Of a stretch of 64,000 nucleotides of DNA, positions 51,402-59,727 are shown piece after piece. Every line of letters begins with the position of its first letter. The stretch's first letter is position 1. Under the pieces are notes generated by a model, which ran no database searches, was not told the DNA's origin, and worked only from the letters and a program-made list of their open reading frames with translations. Source of the DNA: JBGSYN01 sp041750975 (GTDB lineage: Bacteria > Pseudomonadota > Alphaproteobacteria > Geminicoccales > Geminicoccaceae); the NCBI GenBank assembly GCA_041750975.1, contig JBGSYN010000098.1, forward strand, positions 44,957 to 108,956, in the 5' to 3' direction. A program made the translations under genes and the position numbers.

Positions 51402-51659
51402 ATGCGCCCTCTACAAATTCTAGTTGCCTCTCTTGTCGCATTTACAGCAATGACAACGGCGTCGGCCGCGCAAATGGATTGCGCAGCCGAGTTCGACACG
51501 GCGATTTCGATGATCGATGAGCGCGGCGATGCTGATGTTTCGATGCGGGTCGAACTCGTTGAGATGACGCTCGAAGCCTACCAGATGTGCGAGCGGGGCG
51601 AGGAAGAGACCGCCCGATCCCTATTCGAAGACGTTTTCAAACGCGCGGACGGTAACTGA
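51402..51659 (+). CDS. Small secreted hypothetical protein
   Basis: An 85-residue protein with a signal peptide (LQILVASLVAFTAMTTASAA). The mature part is short, acidic and helical, with two cysteines (MDCAAEF and YQMCERGE) that could form a disulfide. ATG 51402 is chosen because it directly opens the signal peptide; an in-frame start at 51375 adds nine residues. The function is unknown. It converges on secA with a 27-nt gap. A 121-residue frame on the opposite strand covers the same sequence and is not credible. Confidence 0.65.
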   Translation: MRPLQILVASLVAFTAMTTASAAQMDCAAEFDTAISMIDERGDADVSMRVELVEMTLEAYQMCERGEEETARSLFEDVFKRADGN

Positions 51660-51686
51660 GCGGGGGACCATAACCGCGGGCGATTC

Positions 51687-54401
51687 TTAGCCGATACGCC
51701 CGTGGCATTGTTTGTATTTCTTGCCTGAACCGCAGGGGCAGGGCGCATTACGCGGCACCTTGCCCCAGCTGTCCGGCTGGTGCGGATTGAGCGCCTGTTG
51801 CGGCTGACCCCGCATGCCGACATTGGGCGGCGGCATCATCGTCGAGCCATTGCCGGGATGGGTTTCGCCCGGCCCGCTTTCGACCAGGCGTTCCCGCGGT
51901 ATCGAGGGTTTCGGCGCGGCATCGGAAACCGGCTGCTGCATGCGGATCTCGAGGTGTGAAATCACCTGGGTGACCGTCATCCGCAGGTTGTTGAGCATCG
52001 CTTCGAACAGGTTGAAAGCTTCGCTCTTGTATTCGTTCAATGGATCCCGCTGCGCATAGCCGCGCAGGTGGATACCCTGACGAAGATGGTCGAGTTGGAG
52101 CAGGTGATCCTTCCAGAGATGATCGAGAATCTGCAAAAGCAGGCTCTTTTCTGCCATCCGCACGACCTGGTCGCCATAATTGGCTACCTTCTGCGCCATT
52201 CTTCGATCGCTCTCGTCGAGCAGCCGAGAGCTGATCTCGGCATCGGCGATGCCCTCTTCCTTGGCCCAGTCACCGACCGGCACATCTAGCGCCAGATAGC
52301 GTAGAATGTCCTTCTTCAGTTCCTCGGTATTCCAGTTTTCGGCATATTCCCGCTCGGGGATGTGCCGCTGGACCAGATCCTCGACCACCTGATGGCGCAT
52401 GTCGCGCACGGTTTCGGCGACATCCTCGCTCTGCATCAATTCGAGACGCTGCTCGTAGACAACCTTGCGCTGGTCGTTCATGACGTCGTCGAAGCGCAGC
52501 AGGTTCTTGCGGATGTCGAAATTGCGTGCTTCGACTTTTTGCTGCGCCTTCTCCAGCGCTTTGTTGATCCAGGGATGGACGATCGCCTCGCCCTCCTGAA
52601 GGCCGAGACGCTGCAACATGCTGTCCATCCGCTCGGAGCCGAAGATCCGCATCAGATCGTCTTCGAGCGAAAGAAAGAATTTCGAGCGGCCCGGATCGCC
52701 CTGGCGTCCTGAACGCCCGCGCAGCTGGTTGTCGATGCGCCGGCTCTCATGGCGCTCGGTCCCCAGCACGAAGAGACCTCCCGCCTGCAGCACCTGATCA
52801 CGCTCCGTTGCAATCTCGCGGTGGATCGCCTCGATCCTGGCCGGTTCCTGATTGTCGCCGAGTTCCTGGGCAATGCGCATTTCGGCATTGCCGCCGAGCT
52901 GAATGTCCGTGCCGCGGCCCGCCATGTTGGTGGCGATGGTCACCGACCCCAGCCTGCCGGCCTGGGCGATGATGAAGGCCTCCTGCTCATGATACCTGGC
53001 GTTCAGGACCTGATGCGGGATCTTCTTTTTCTTAAGCTCCTCAGCCAGTTCCTCGGATTTCTCGATCGAAACCGTACCGACCAGAACCGGCTGGCCGCGG
53101 CCGTGAGCCGTCTCGATCTCGTTCTGGATCGCCTCGCTTTTCTCGCCCGAGGTGCGGTAGACTTCGTCGTCCTGGTCATCCCGCACCATCTGCATGTGCG
53201 TCGGGATTTCGATGACCTCGAGCTTGTAGATCTCGCCGAATTCGGCCGCTTCGGTCGCGGCAGTACCGGTCATCCCGGCGAGTTTCTCGTAGAGCCGGAA
53301 GTAGTTCTGGAAGGTGATCGAGGCGAGGGTCTGGTTTTCGGGCTGGATCGAAACCTGCTCCTTGGCCTCGAGTGCCTGGTGCAAGCCGTCCGAATAGCGC
53401 CGGCCTTCCATCATCCGCCCGGTGAACTCGTCGATGATGATGACCCGATCGTTCTTGACGATGTAGTCGACGTCACGCGCGAAAAGCTTGTGCGCGCGAA
53501 GCGCCTGATTGGTGTGATGGACCAAAGTCACGTTGTCGATGTCATAGAGGTCGGGGCTCTTCATCATGCCCAATTCCTCGAACATCGCCTGCATCTTCTC
53601 GTGACCTTGCTCGGTCAGCGTCACGGTTCGGGTCTTGTCGTCACGCTCGAAGTGCTCGTCGCCGAGATTCGGCATCAGCTCGTTGATTTTCATGTAGAGT
53701 TCGGAGCTGTCCTCCGCCGGACCTGAAATAATCAGGGGCGTGCGCGCTTCATCGATCAGGATGCTGTCGACCTCGTCGACGATCGCATAGTGATGCCGGC
53801 GCTGCACCATGGCCTCGAGCGAATGGCGCATATTGTCCCGCAGATAGTCGAAGCCGAACTCGTTATTGGTGCCGTAGGTAATGTCGCACGCATAGGCGTC
53901 GCGGCGCTCGGTCTCGCCGATGCCAGGGATGACGCAGCCGACCGTAAGTCCAAGAAAATTGTAGATCTGGCCCATCCAGGCGGCGTCTCGTCGGGCCAGG
54001 TAGTCATTGACGGTGACGATATGGACGCCCTTGCCGACGAGTGCGTTGAGATAGGCCGCGAGGGTCGAGACCAGGGTCTTGCCTTCGCCGGTTTTCATCT
54101 CGGCGATCGAGCCTTGATGCAAGACCATGCCGCCGATCAACTGAACATCGTAATGGCGCTGGCCGAGGGTCCGTTTGGCCGCTTCGCGCACCGTGGCAAA
54201 GGCTTCGACCAAAAGATCGTCGAGGCTGCTGCCGGCCTCGACTTGCGCTTTGAACTCGGCCGTGCGGGCGCGTAACTGATCGTCATCGAGCCGTTCCAGA
54301 TCCGGCTCCAATGCATTGATCTGCTCGACTTTCTGGCGGAGAGATTTAACGATCCGATCGTTAGCGGTACCGAACAGCCGGCGGGCGACGGCGCCAAACA
54401 T
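51687..54401 (-). CDS. secA: Preprotein translocase ATPase SecA
   Basis: A 904-residue motor of the Sec export system. Walker A is EMKTGEGKTLVSTLAAYLNA, the DEAD-type motif is IVDEVDSILIDEARTPLIIS, and NMAGRGTDIQLGG and GRSGRQGDPG are motifs V/VI. The C-terminus has the zinc SEC-C motif APCPCGSGKKYKQCHG, typical of SecB-using Proteobacteria. It is transcribed from 54401 leftward; a TATACAAT sequence just before the start (minus strand) is a plausible -10. The Sec substrates in this window (SH3, binding proteins, parvulin) depend on it. Confidence 0.98.
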   Translation of the reverse strand: MFGAVARRLFGTANDRIVKSLRQKVEQINALEPDLERLDDDQLRARTAEFKAQVEAGSSLDDLLVEAFATVREAAKRTLGQRHYDVQLIGGMVLHQGSIAEMKTGEGKTLVSTLAAYLNALVGKGVHIVTVNDYLARRDAAWMGQIYNFLGLTVGCVIPGIGETERRDAYACDITYGTNNEFGFDYLRDNMRHSLEAMVQRRHHYAIVDEVDSILIDEARTPLIISGPAEDSSELYMKINELMPNLGDEHFERDDKTRTVTLTEQGHEKMQAMFEELGMMKSPDLYDIDNVTLVHHTNQALRAHKLFARDVDYIVKNDRVIIIDEFTGRMMEGRRYSDGLHQALEAKEQVSIQPENQTLASITFQNYFRLYEKLAGMTGTAATEAAEFGEIYKLEVIEIPTHMQMVRDDQDDEVYRTSGEKSEAIQNEIETAHGRGQPVLVGTVSIEKSEELAEELKKKKIPHQVLNARYHEQEAFIIAQAGRLGSVTIATNMAGRGTDIQLGGNAEMRIAQELGDNQEPARIEAIHREIATERDQVLQAGGLFVLGTERHESRRIDNQLRGRSGRQGDPGRSKFFLSLEDDLMRIFGSERMDSMLQRLGLQEGEAIVHPWINKALEKAQQKVEARNFDIRKNLLRFDDVMNDQRKVVYEQRLELMQSEDVAETVRDMRHQVVEDLVQRHIPEREYAENWNTEELKKDILRYLALDVPVGDWAKEEGIADAEISSRLLDESDRRMAQKVANYGDQVVRMAEKSLLLQILDHLWKDHLLQLDHLRQGIHLRGYAQRDPLNEYKSEAFNLFEAMLNNLRMTVTQVISHLEIRMQQPVSDAAPKPSIPRERLVESGPGETHPGNGSTMMPPPNVGMRGQPQQALNPHQPDSWGKVPRNAPCPCGSGKKYKQCHGRIG

Positions 54402-54681
54402 GCGTACTCATTCCGGGAATTGTATAAAGAGGCTTGATATCATGCCACATAAGCGCTGCTCCGACGGGTGTCAACGCGACGGCGTATCTTGCTCCCGAAC
54501 GCTGCCAACTGAGAGTGGTGGCTTGACCCATGGAACTTTAGCGTATTTTGCAAGGTTGTCATCGACAACTTGCCTCCGCGTCTGCTTGGCATTAAGCGGC
54601 AACCAACCGAATACGGCCGTGTTCCGATCGCGGCAATCGCTCCGCCGGGCCGACTGACCTGAATTCCACAAAGGTGTTTTC
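54402..54681. other. secA-parvulin divergent spacer with one hairpin
   Basis: A 280-bp spacer between divergent genes. It contains the inverted repeat gcaag-g-ttgtc/gacaacttgc (54550-54572, 10 bp with one bulge, 3-nt loop) with no T-run, so not a terminator. I see no gene. Both promoters must lie here. Confidence 0.4.
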
Positions 54682-55521
54682 ATGAATTTCCCCATTCCCA
54701 AGGCGACCGCCATCGGCTTCGCCGGCATGTTATCCATTGCCCTACTTCCGCCCGGCATCGGTTGGGCGCAGGAGGATGAGGTTCTGGCGACGGTCAATGG
54801 CGATGCGATCACTAGGGCCGATCTCCAAGCCGCCTACGTTGATCTGCCGCAGCAGGTTCGACAAATGCCGCTCGAAACGATCGAGGGCCCGCTCTTGGAT
54901 CAGCTCATCGACCAGGCACTGCTCATCGATGAGGCTAAGGAGCGCGGTCTGGAGAGCGAGGCGGATGTCGAAGCGGCGATGGAGCGCGCTGCCGACAGCA
55001 TCCTGCTGCGCGCGCTGGTCGAGCGTACGGTGAGCGAAACTGTCACCGAAGAAGCGCTGCAGGAGGCCTATGAGGACGAGGTCGCCAATGCCGAGCCGGC
55101 CGAAGAGGTCCACGCTCGCCATATTCTTCTCGAGAGCGAGGAGGACGCCAAGGCGGTTATCGCGGAATTGCAAGGAGGCGCCGATTTCGAGACACTGGCG
55201 CGCGAACGATCGACCGGACCTTCGGGACCGAACGGCGGCGACCTCGGCTATTTCCGAGAGGGCAGCATGGTTCCGGAATTTGCCGAAGCGGCATTCTCCA
55301 TGGAACCGGGCACCTATACTGAAGAACCGGTGCAGACCCAGTTCGGCTGGCACGTGATCAGGGTCGAGGACAAACGCACCGTCGAGCCGAGCTTCGAAGA
55401 AATGGAGCCCCAATTGCGGGAGGCCCTGGAGCGGGAGGTTTTCGCCAACTTGCTCGAAGACCTGCGCGGCGAGGCCGAGATCGAGCGAATGATTCCGCCG
55501 ACCGAAGGCACCGCCCAATAG
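54682..55521 (+). CDS. Peptidylprolyl isomerase, parvulin (SurA/PpiC) type
   Basis: A 279-residue periplasmic folding helper. The signal peptide (IGFAGMLSIALLPPGIGWAQ) is followed by an N-terminal SurA-like helical region and a rotamase domain (VHARHILLESEEDAKAVIAE, STGPSGPNGGDLGYF, FGWHVIRVEDKR). It is separated from argJ by only 20 nt. The name PpiC or PrsA is not settled by sequence alone. Confidence 0.93.
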   Translation: MNFPIPKATAIGFAGMLSIALLPPGIGWAQEDEVLATVNGDAITRADLQAAYVDLPQQVRQMPLETIEGPLLDQLIDQALLIDEAKERGLESEADVEAAMERAADSILLRALVERTVSETVTEEALQEAYEDEVANAEPAEEVHARHILLESEEDAKAVIAELQGGADFETLARERSTGPSGPNGGDLGYFREGSMVPEFAEAAFSMEPGTYTEEPVQTQFGWHVIRVEDKRTVEPSFEEMEPQLREALEREVFANLLEDLRGEAEIERMIPPTEGTAQ

Positions 55522-55541
55522 TTCTGCGGCAAGACTGAGCT

Positions 55542-56777
55542 TTGGCCAAGCTCGAGCGCTCGCCTTTGGCGCCGGACGGGTTTCCGGACCTTCCGGTGAT
55601 CGGGGGGGCGCGCTTTGCAAGTATCGCTGCCGGCCTGCGCTATCGCCAGCGCCACGACCTGACTTTGATGGCGCTGGCCCCGGGTTCCACCGTGGCCGGG
55701 GTCTTCACGAAATCGACAACGGCGGGCCACCCGGTCCTTTGGTGCCGCGAGGCGCTCGCCTCGGGCCGGGTCCGTGGCATCATCGTCAATGCGGGAAACG
55801 CCAACGTGTTCCTCGGAGGGCGCGGCGATGCTGCGGTCCGGCTCGAGGTGGACGCCGTGGCCCAGGCCCTGGACTGCGAGGCTGACGAGGTCTTCGTCGC
55901 CTCGACCGGCGTGATCGGGGAGCTCTTGCCGGTCGAGAAAATCGTCGATTCCGTGCCGCAGCTGGTCGCCACGCTCGATCCCTCGGGCATCGGCGATGCG
56001 GCCCGCGCGATCATGACGACGGACACCTTTGCCAAGGGTGCGACCGCCTCGGCCGAAATCGCCGGCACGCCTGTTCGGATTGCGGGAATCGCCAAGGGCT
56101 CCGGCATGATCGCCCCGGATATGGCGACGATGCTGGCCTTCCTGTTCACGGACGCGAGCCTGCCGCAGGCCCTATTGCAGCCGCTCTTGAGCGGTGTGGC
56201 CGACCGCAGCTTCAACGCGATCACGGTCGATAGCGATACGTCGACGTCCGATACGCTGCTGCTGGCGGCAACGGGGCAGGCCCGGCACGCAGCGATAACC
56301 AACCCTCATGATCCGCGCCTCGCAGATTTTGCGCAAGCACTGGAAACCGTTGCCCTGGATCTGGCCTTGCAGGTCGTGCGTGACGGCGAGGGTGCGCAAA
56401 AGCTCATCACCGTCATAGTCGAGGGTGCTGCCAATCAGACATCGGCCAGGCGCATCGCTTTTGCCATCGGCAATTCGCCATTGGTCAAGACCGCCATTGC
56501 CGGTGGCGATGCCAATTGGGGCCGTGTCATCATGGCCGTCGGCAAGACCTATGAGCCGGTCGACACTGCCCGACTATCGGTAAGCTTCGGCGGCGTCGAT
56601 GTCGCCCGCGACGGTGCGGCGGTGCCAGATCTCGACGAAGCGCCGGTGACAGTGCATTTGGCCTCCCGCGAGATCGAACTGCGGGTCGGCGTCGGCGACG
56701 GGCCAGGTCGGGCGCGAATTTGGACCTGCGATTTAACCCATGGCTATATCGATATCAATGCCGACTACCGGTCCTGA
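55542..56777 (+). CDS. argJ: Glutamate N-acetyltransferase/ornithine acetyltransferase
   Basis: A 411-residue self-cleaving Ntn-like enzyme of arginine biosynthesis that recycles the acetyl group (and can also act as N-acetylglutamate synthase). The processing site is KGSGMIAPDMATMLAFLFTD, where the Thr after MA becomes the nucleophile. VNAGNANVF and the C-terminal TCDLTHGYIDINADYR are typical. It begins with TTG 55542. It overlaps mutT by 38 nt. Confidence 0.95.
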   Translation: MAKLERSPLAPDGFPDLPVIGGARFASIAAGLRYRQRHDLTLMALAPGSTVAGVFTKSTTAGHPVLWCREALASGRVRGIIVNAGNANVFLGGRGDAAVRLEVDAVAQALDCEADEVFVASTGVIGELLPVEKIVDSVPQLVATLDPSGIGDAARAIMTTDTFAKGATASAEIAGTPVRIAGIAKGSGMIAPDMATMLAFLFTDASLPQALLQPLLSGVADRSFNAITVDSDTSTSDTLLLAATGQARHAAITNPHDPRLADFAQALETVALDLALQVVRDGEGAQKLITVIVEGAANQTSARRIAFAIGNSPLVKTAIAGGDANWGRVIMAVGKTYEPVDTARLSVSFGGVDVARDGAAVPDLDEAPVTVHLASREIELRVGVGDGPGRARIWTCDLTHGYIDINADYRS

Positions 56778-57186
56778 GGATGGCGGGCGCACTCTCGTTC
56801 TTGTCGTTGCCTGCGCTCTGGTCGATCTCGATGGTCGCGTCCTCGTCGCTCAGCGTCCCGAGGGCAAGGCCATGGCGGGACTTTGGGAATTTCCCGGCGG
56901 CAAAATGCATCCGGGAGAAACACCGGAAGCGGCGCTGATCAGGGAACTGCACGAGGAACTCGGGATCGACACCGAGACGAGTTGCCTTGCGCCTTTGACA
57001 TTCGCCTCACACGCCTATGAAGCGTTCCATCTGCTGATGCCGCTTTATATATGCCGCGTCTGGAAAGGCGAACCCCGACCGAAGGAGGGGCAGCAACTGC
57101 GCTGGCTTCGTCCGAACGATCTGAAAAATCTGCCGATGCCCGCAGCCGATGTGCCCCTCGTCGCCCATCTGCGCGACTGGCTGTGA
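56740..57186 (+). CDS. mutT: (Deoxy)guanosine triphosphate pyrophosphohydrolase MutT
   Basis: A 148-residue Nudix hydrolase removing oxidised dGTP. The Nudix box is GGKMHPGETPEAALIRELHE followed by ELGI. VLVAQRPEGKAMAGLWEFPG just before it is characteristic of MutT, and the PLYICRVWKGEP tail agrees. The start lies within argJ; an in-frame ATG at 56758 would be slightly shorter. argJ-mutT is the normal alphaproteobacterial order (often in the secA neighbourhood). Confidence 0.95.
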   Translation: MAISISMPTTGPEDGGRTLVLVVACALVDLDGRVLVAQRPEGKAMAGLWEFPGGKMHPGETPEAALIRELHEELGIDTETSCLAPLTFASHAYEAFHLLMPLYICRVWKGEPRPKEGQQLRWLRPNDLKNLPMPAADVPLVAHLRDWL

Positions 57187-57194
57187 CGATCGAA

Positions 57195-57893
57195 CTAGCC
57201 GACTAACCGGTACTCGAGCCGCTCGCCGCGGGTTTGCAGCATTATTTTCGTGAGCCTATCCATCTGGTCATACCAGAGCGTCCCGGCCATTTCGTGCTCC
57301 GGATCCGATTGGAACGTGTATCGCCGCGTCGATGTCGATTTGCCTTCGAGGGATATGCGTTCATAGAACGGCCCATGACCGCCGATCTGCATGAGATCGC
57401 CGCGCTGACCGTCGATCACCTGGCTTTGTTTGGTGACGGCGATGTTCCAGAGGGAGCCATCGGTCAAGGTCCCGATCGGCGCTACGATGAGACCCAACGG
57501 GCCTTCGACGAGGAGCTTCTGCTCCTGCGCCTCGATCACGACCGAGGATCTGTCGCCGTCATCATCGGTGGTGATGACCGCTTGAACCAACTGGCCGTTC
57601 CGCCACAGATCTTCCGAGGTTTGCGTGTAGCGGTAGGCCGTCATGAAGGCGAACTTGACGGCGATTTCGATCGAGGCCGAACACGTAAATCCATCTTCCT
57701 CCGGACGAAACCGAAGGGTGTATCGTCCGACATCGATCCCCTTGCGGGATACCATGAATTCTAGATCCTGCGGCAGCGAATCCTGGCTTCGGGCACGGTT
57801 GGGGAGGGCAGCGGACGCGATCATCGTGCCAGACGCCTGTAGAAAACGGCGCCGCGTCGGCAACCATGATGAAACTAAATCGAACGGTGGCAT
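57195..57893 (-). CDS. DUF6134 family protein with Tat signal
   Basis: A 232-residue exported protein. The N-terminus (LPTRRRFLQASGTMIASAA) has a twin-arginine RRRFLQ motif, so it is probably exported folded. The mature domain is beta-rich and repetitive (YTLRFRPEEDGFTCSASIEI, YERISLEGKSTSTRRYTFQS). It fits the uncharacterised DUF6134 proteins. The function is unknown. It converges on mutT with an 8-nt gap. Confidence 0.75.
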   Translation of the reverse strand: MPPFDLVSSWLPTRRRFLQASGTMIASAALPNRARSQDSLPQDLEFMVSRKGIDVGRYTLRFRPEEDGFTCSASIEIAVKFAFMTAYRYTQTSEDLWRNGQLVQAVITTDDDGDRSSVVIEAQEQKLLVEGPLGLIVAPIGTLTDGSLWNIAVTKQSQVIDGQRGDLMQIGGHGPFYERISLEGKSTSTRRYTFQSDPEHEMAGTLWYDQMDRLTKIMLQTRGERLEYRLVG

Positions 57894-57939
57894 GGAAGTA
57901 TCGCTAACCCCGTGTAAGAAATATCGGACAGGCCGGCGT

Positions 57940-58218
57940 TCAGATCGTCGGCCTTTGCTCGAACCCGGAGGCGACGGTCTCCGCGGATTGTTCGTGAATT
58001 ACCCGGTCCACTCTCGCTGCGCACGGGCCCTCATGGCACAATGACAACAGATTGGCGACCGCATCGGTATCACCTCGAACACAGGCCTCGACCGACCCGT
58101 CACGGCGATTGCGCACCCAGCCGTTAAGGCCCAGCTCGTCGGCAAGCACTGTCATCCAGCCGCGAAAACCGACACCCTGCACACGGCCTTCAACTCGGAT
58201 ATGAATGGTCTGTGGCAA
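57940..58218 (-). CDS. acyP: Acylphosphatase
   Basis: A 92-residue enzyme cleaving acyl phosphates. The phosphate-binding motif is RVQGVGFRGWM (Gly-x-Val-Gly-Phe-Arg) and the catalytic Asn is in GLNGWVRNRRDGSVEA. It is about the normal length. It is divergent from the phosphotransferase gene across 61 nt. Confidence 0.95.
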   Translation of the reverse strand: MPQTIHIRVEGRVQGVGFRGWMTVLADELGLNGWVRNRRDGSVEACVRGDTDAVANLLSLCHEGPCAARVDRVIHEQSAETVASGFEQRPTI

Positions 58219-58279
58219 GTTTTTCCTCTGACTTGTTCGGTCGGTCCTCTGTCTGGCGGGTAAATGCGGCTGTCCGCAA

Positions 58280-59305
58280 TTGAAGAAATCAAACGTGCAT
58301 CCCTACGTTCATAAGATTGCGCTTGCGGAATGGATCCAGAATGCCCTGGGCGCTCGCAAGGTTGTGATCGAAGCCATGACACCGCTTGCCGGCGGTGCGT
58401 TGCAGCGACACGCGCTGTTGCTGTTGTCGGTCTCTGGAGGGCCATGGAGCGGCAACCGTCAATGGGTGCTGCGCTATACCGGTGCGACCCGGATACCCTG
58501 GGGCTTGGGCCGCGCCGACGAATTCAGGGTCATGGAGCGGGTCTTCGAGGCTGGGGTTTTGTGTCCGCGTCCCATTGCGCTTTGCAAGGACCCCGAGGTC
58601 ATCGGCTGCCGCTTTCTACTGATGGATTATGTCGAAGGCGAGGCGGATGGCCCAAGCCTCACCAAAGCAATCTCGTCCATCGGCGCCGCCGATAAGCTGA
58701 TCCCTGAGTTGGGCCGTCAACTGGCGATGCTTCATTCGATTTCGCCGACGTTTCTAGGTGGTCGGAGGCCCGAGGCACCTCTGAACGATCGGCTTGAATT
58801 TTATGCTCTGTGGCATGAGCGGCTCACACTTTGGGAACCTGTCATCGATCTGGCCCTCCAATGGCTGCGAAGTAACTGGCCAGCTCCCTGTTCGCCGGTT
58901 CTGGTCCATGGGGATTTTCGAACCGGCAATTTCCTGGTGGCAGATGGCGATCTTCGCGCCATTCTGGATTTCGAGTTCGCCGGATTGGGGGATCCACGTG
59001 AGGATCTCGGCTGGCTCACCATGCGCTATTGGCGCTTCGGCAATGACCGTCGGATCGTTGGCGGTTTGGGGACGCTCGAGGCATTCCTGGAGGGATATCC
59101 GGTATTTAGTGGCAACACGCTCGATAGTTCGGAGCTGGTCTGGTTCCAGGTTTTGGCCAATGTTCGCTGGGCATTGATCGCGACGATGCAGTGGCAGCGC
59201 TTTGCGCGGGATGGCGAAGGCGATCTCGATCTGGCCCTCACAGGCCATGGCCGGCCCCACATCATGGCTGAGATCCTGCGCCTTATTGAGGAAGGCGTGC
59301 CCTGA
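58280..59305 (+). CDS. Aminoglycoside-phosphotransferase-fold kinase-like protein
   Basis: A 341-residue protein of the APH/choline kinase fold. The catalytic loop is VLVHGDFRTGNFLVADGDLR (HGDxxxxN) and the metal-binding stretch is ILDFEFAGLGDPREDLGW. The P-loop-like GGALQRHAL region is poorly conserved. TTG 58280 and GTG 58295 are both possible; the second has gaagaa ahead. Similar proteins in Alphaproteobacteria are paired with DUF6285 proteins and acyl-CoA dehydrogenases; a probable DUF6285 protein follows here, with no acyl-CoA dehydrogenase. The substrate is unknown. Confidence 0.82.
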   Translation: MKKSNVHPYVHKIALAEWIQNALGARKVVIEAMTPLAGGALQRHALLLLSVSGGPWSGNRQWVLRYTGATRIPWGLGRADEFRVMERVFEAGVLCPRPIALCKDPEVIGCRFLLMDYVEGEADGPSLTKAISSIGAADKLIPELGRQLAMLHSISPTFLGGRRPEAPLNDRLEFYALWHERLTLWEPVIDLALQWLRSNWPAPCSPVLVHGDFRTGNFLVADGDLRAILDFEFAGLGDPREDLGWLTMRYWRFGNDRRIVGGLGTLEAFLEGYPVFSGNTLDSSELVWFQVLANVRWALIATMQWQRFARDGEGDLDLALTGHGRPHIMAEILRLIEEGVP

Positions 59306-59376
59306 CCCAAAACGTCGACGACGCCGCCCGTTGCAGCATTTGGCGGTGGCCCGATCTGCCTGAAGCAGAAGCGCTT

Positions 59377-59727
59377 TTGGCGCTTTCGGCGGCATCTCTA
59401 CGCGAGTTCGCGGTCGAGCCCGACAATCCTCGGCAAATTGAGGCAAGCCTGATCCAGGTCGCGCGTGCGCTGGATCTGGCCGCCCGATGCCTGCGCTCGA
59501 AGCCGTCGAGTGAGCATGAGGCCGTCCTAGCCCTTCGTGATTTGCTCGAAGGCAACTTCAGTTCGACCGATGCGTCCGGGGAAGAGGCGATCGAACGGGT
59601 TTGTCTGGCGATCAGGAACGGCCGATTCGACCCTTCGAGGGAGTCGGAATTGGTCGCAGCGTTAAAGCACCTGACGATGCTGCGGTGCCGGGTGGCCGCA
59701 ACTCCGCCGGAGTCCTGCAGCCATTAG
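59377..59727 (+). CDS. DUF6285-like protein, start uncertain
   Basis: A 116-residue helical protein from TTG 59377, resembling DUF6285 (LIQVARALDLAARCLR, GEEAIERVCLAIRNGRFDPS). The open frame has no ATG/GTG/TTG between 59302 and 59377, but the translation LTQNVDDAARCSIWRWPDLP from CTG 59302 is in frame and overlaps the kinase stop (ctga). So the start could be the TTG or an unusual CTG. Its TAG overlaps the stop of the opposite-strand gene. The function is unknown; the pairing with an APH-like kinase is the main clue. Confidence 0.55.
   Translation: MALSAASLREFAVEPDNPRQIEASLIQVARALDLAARCLRSKPSSEHEAVLALRDLLEGNFSSTDASGEEAIERVCLAIRNGRFDPSRESELVAALKHLTMLRCRVAATPPESCSH

Noticed and set aside
51076..51441. 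121-residue minus-strand frame over the autotransporter end and its terminator
   Set aside because: It reads through a strong terminator hairpin and the start of a signal-peptide gene; no family match is seen.
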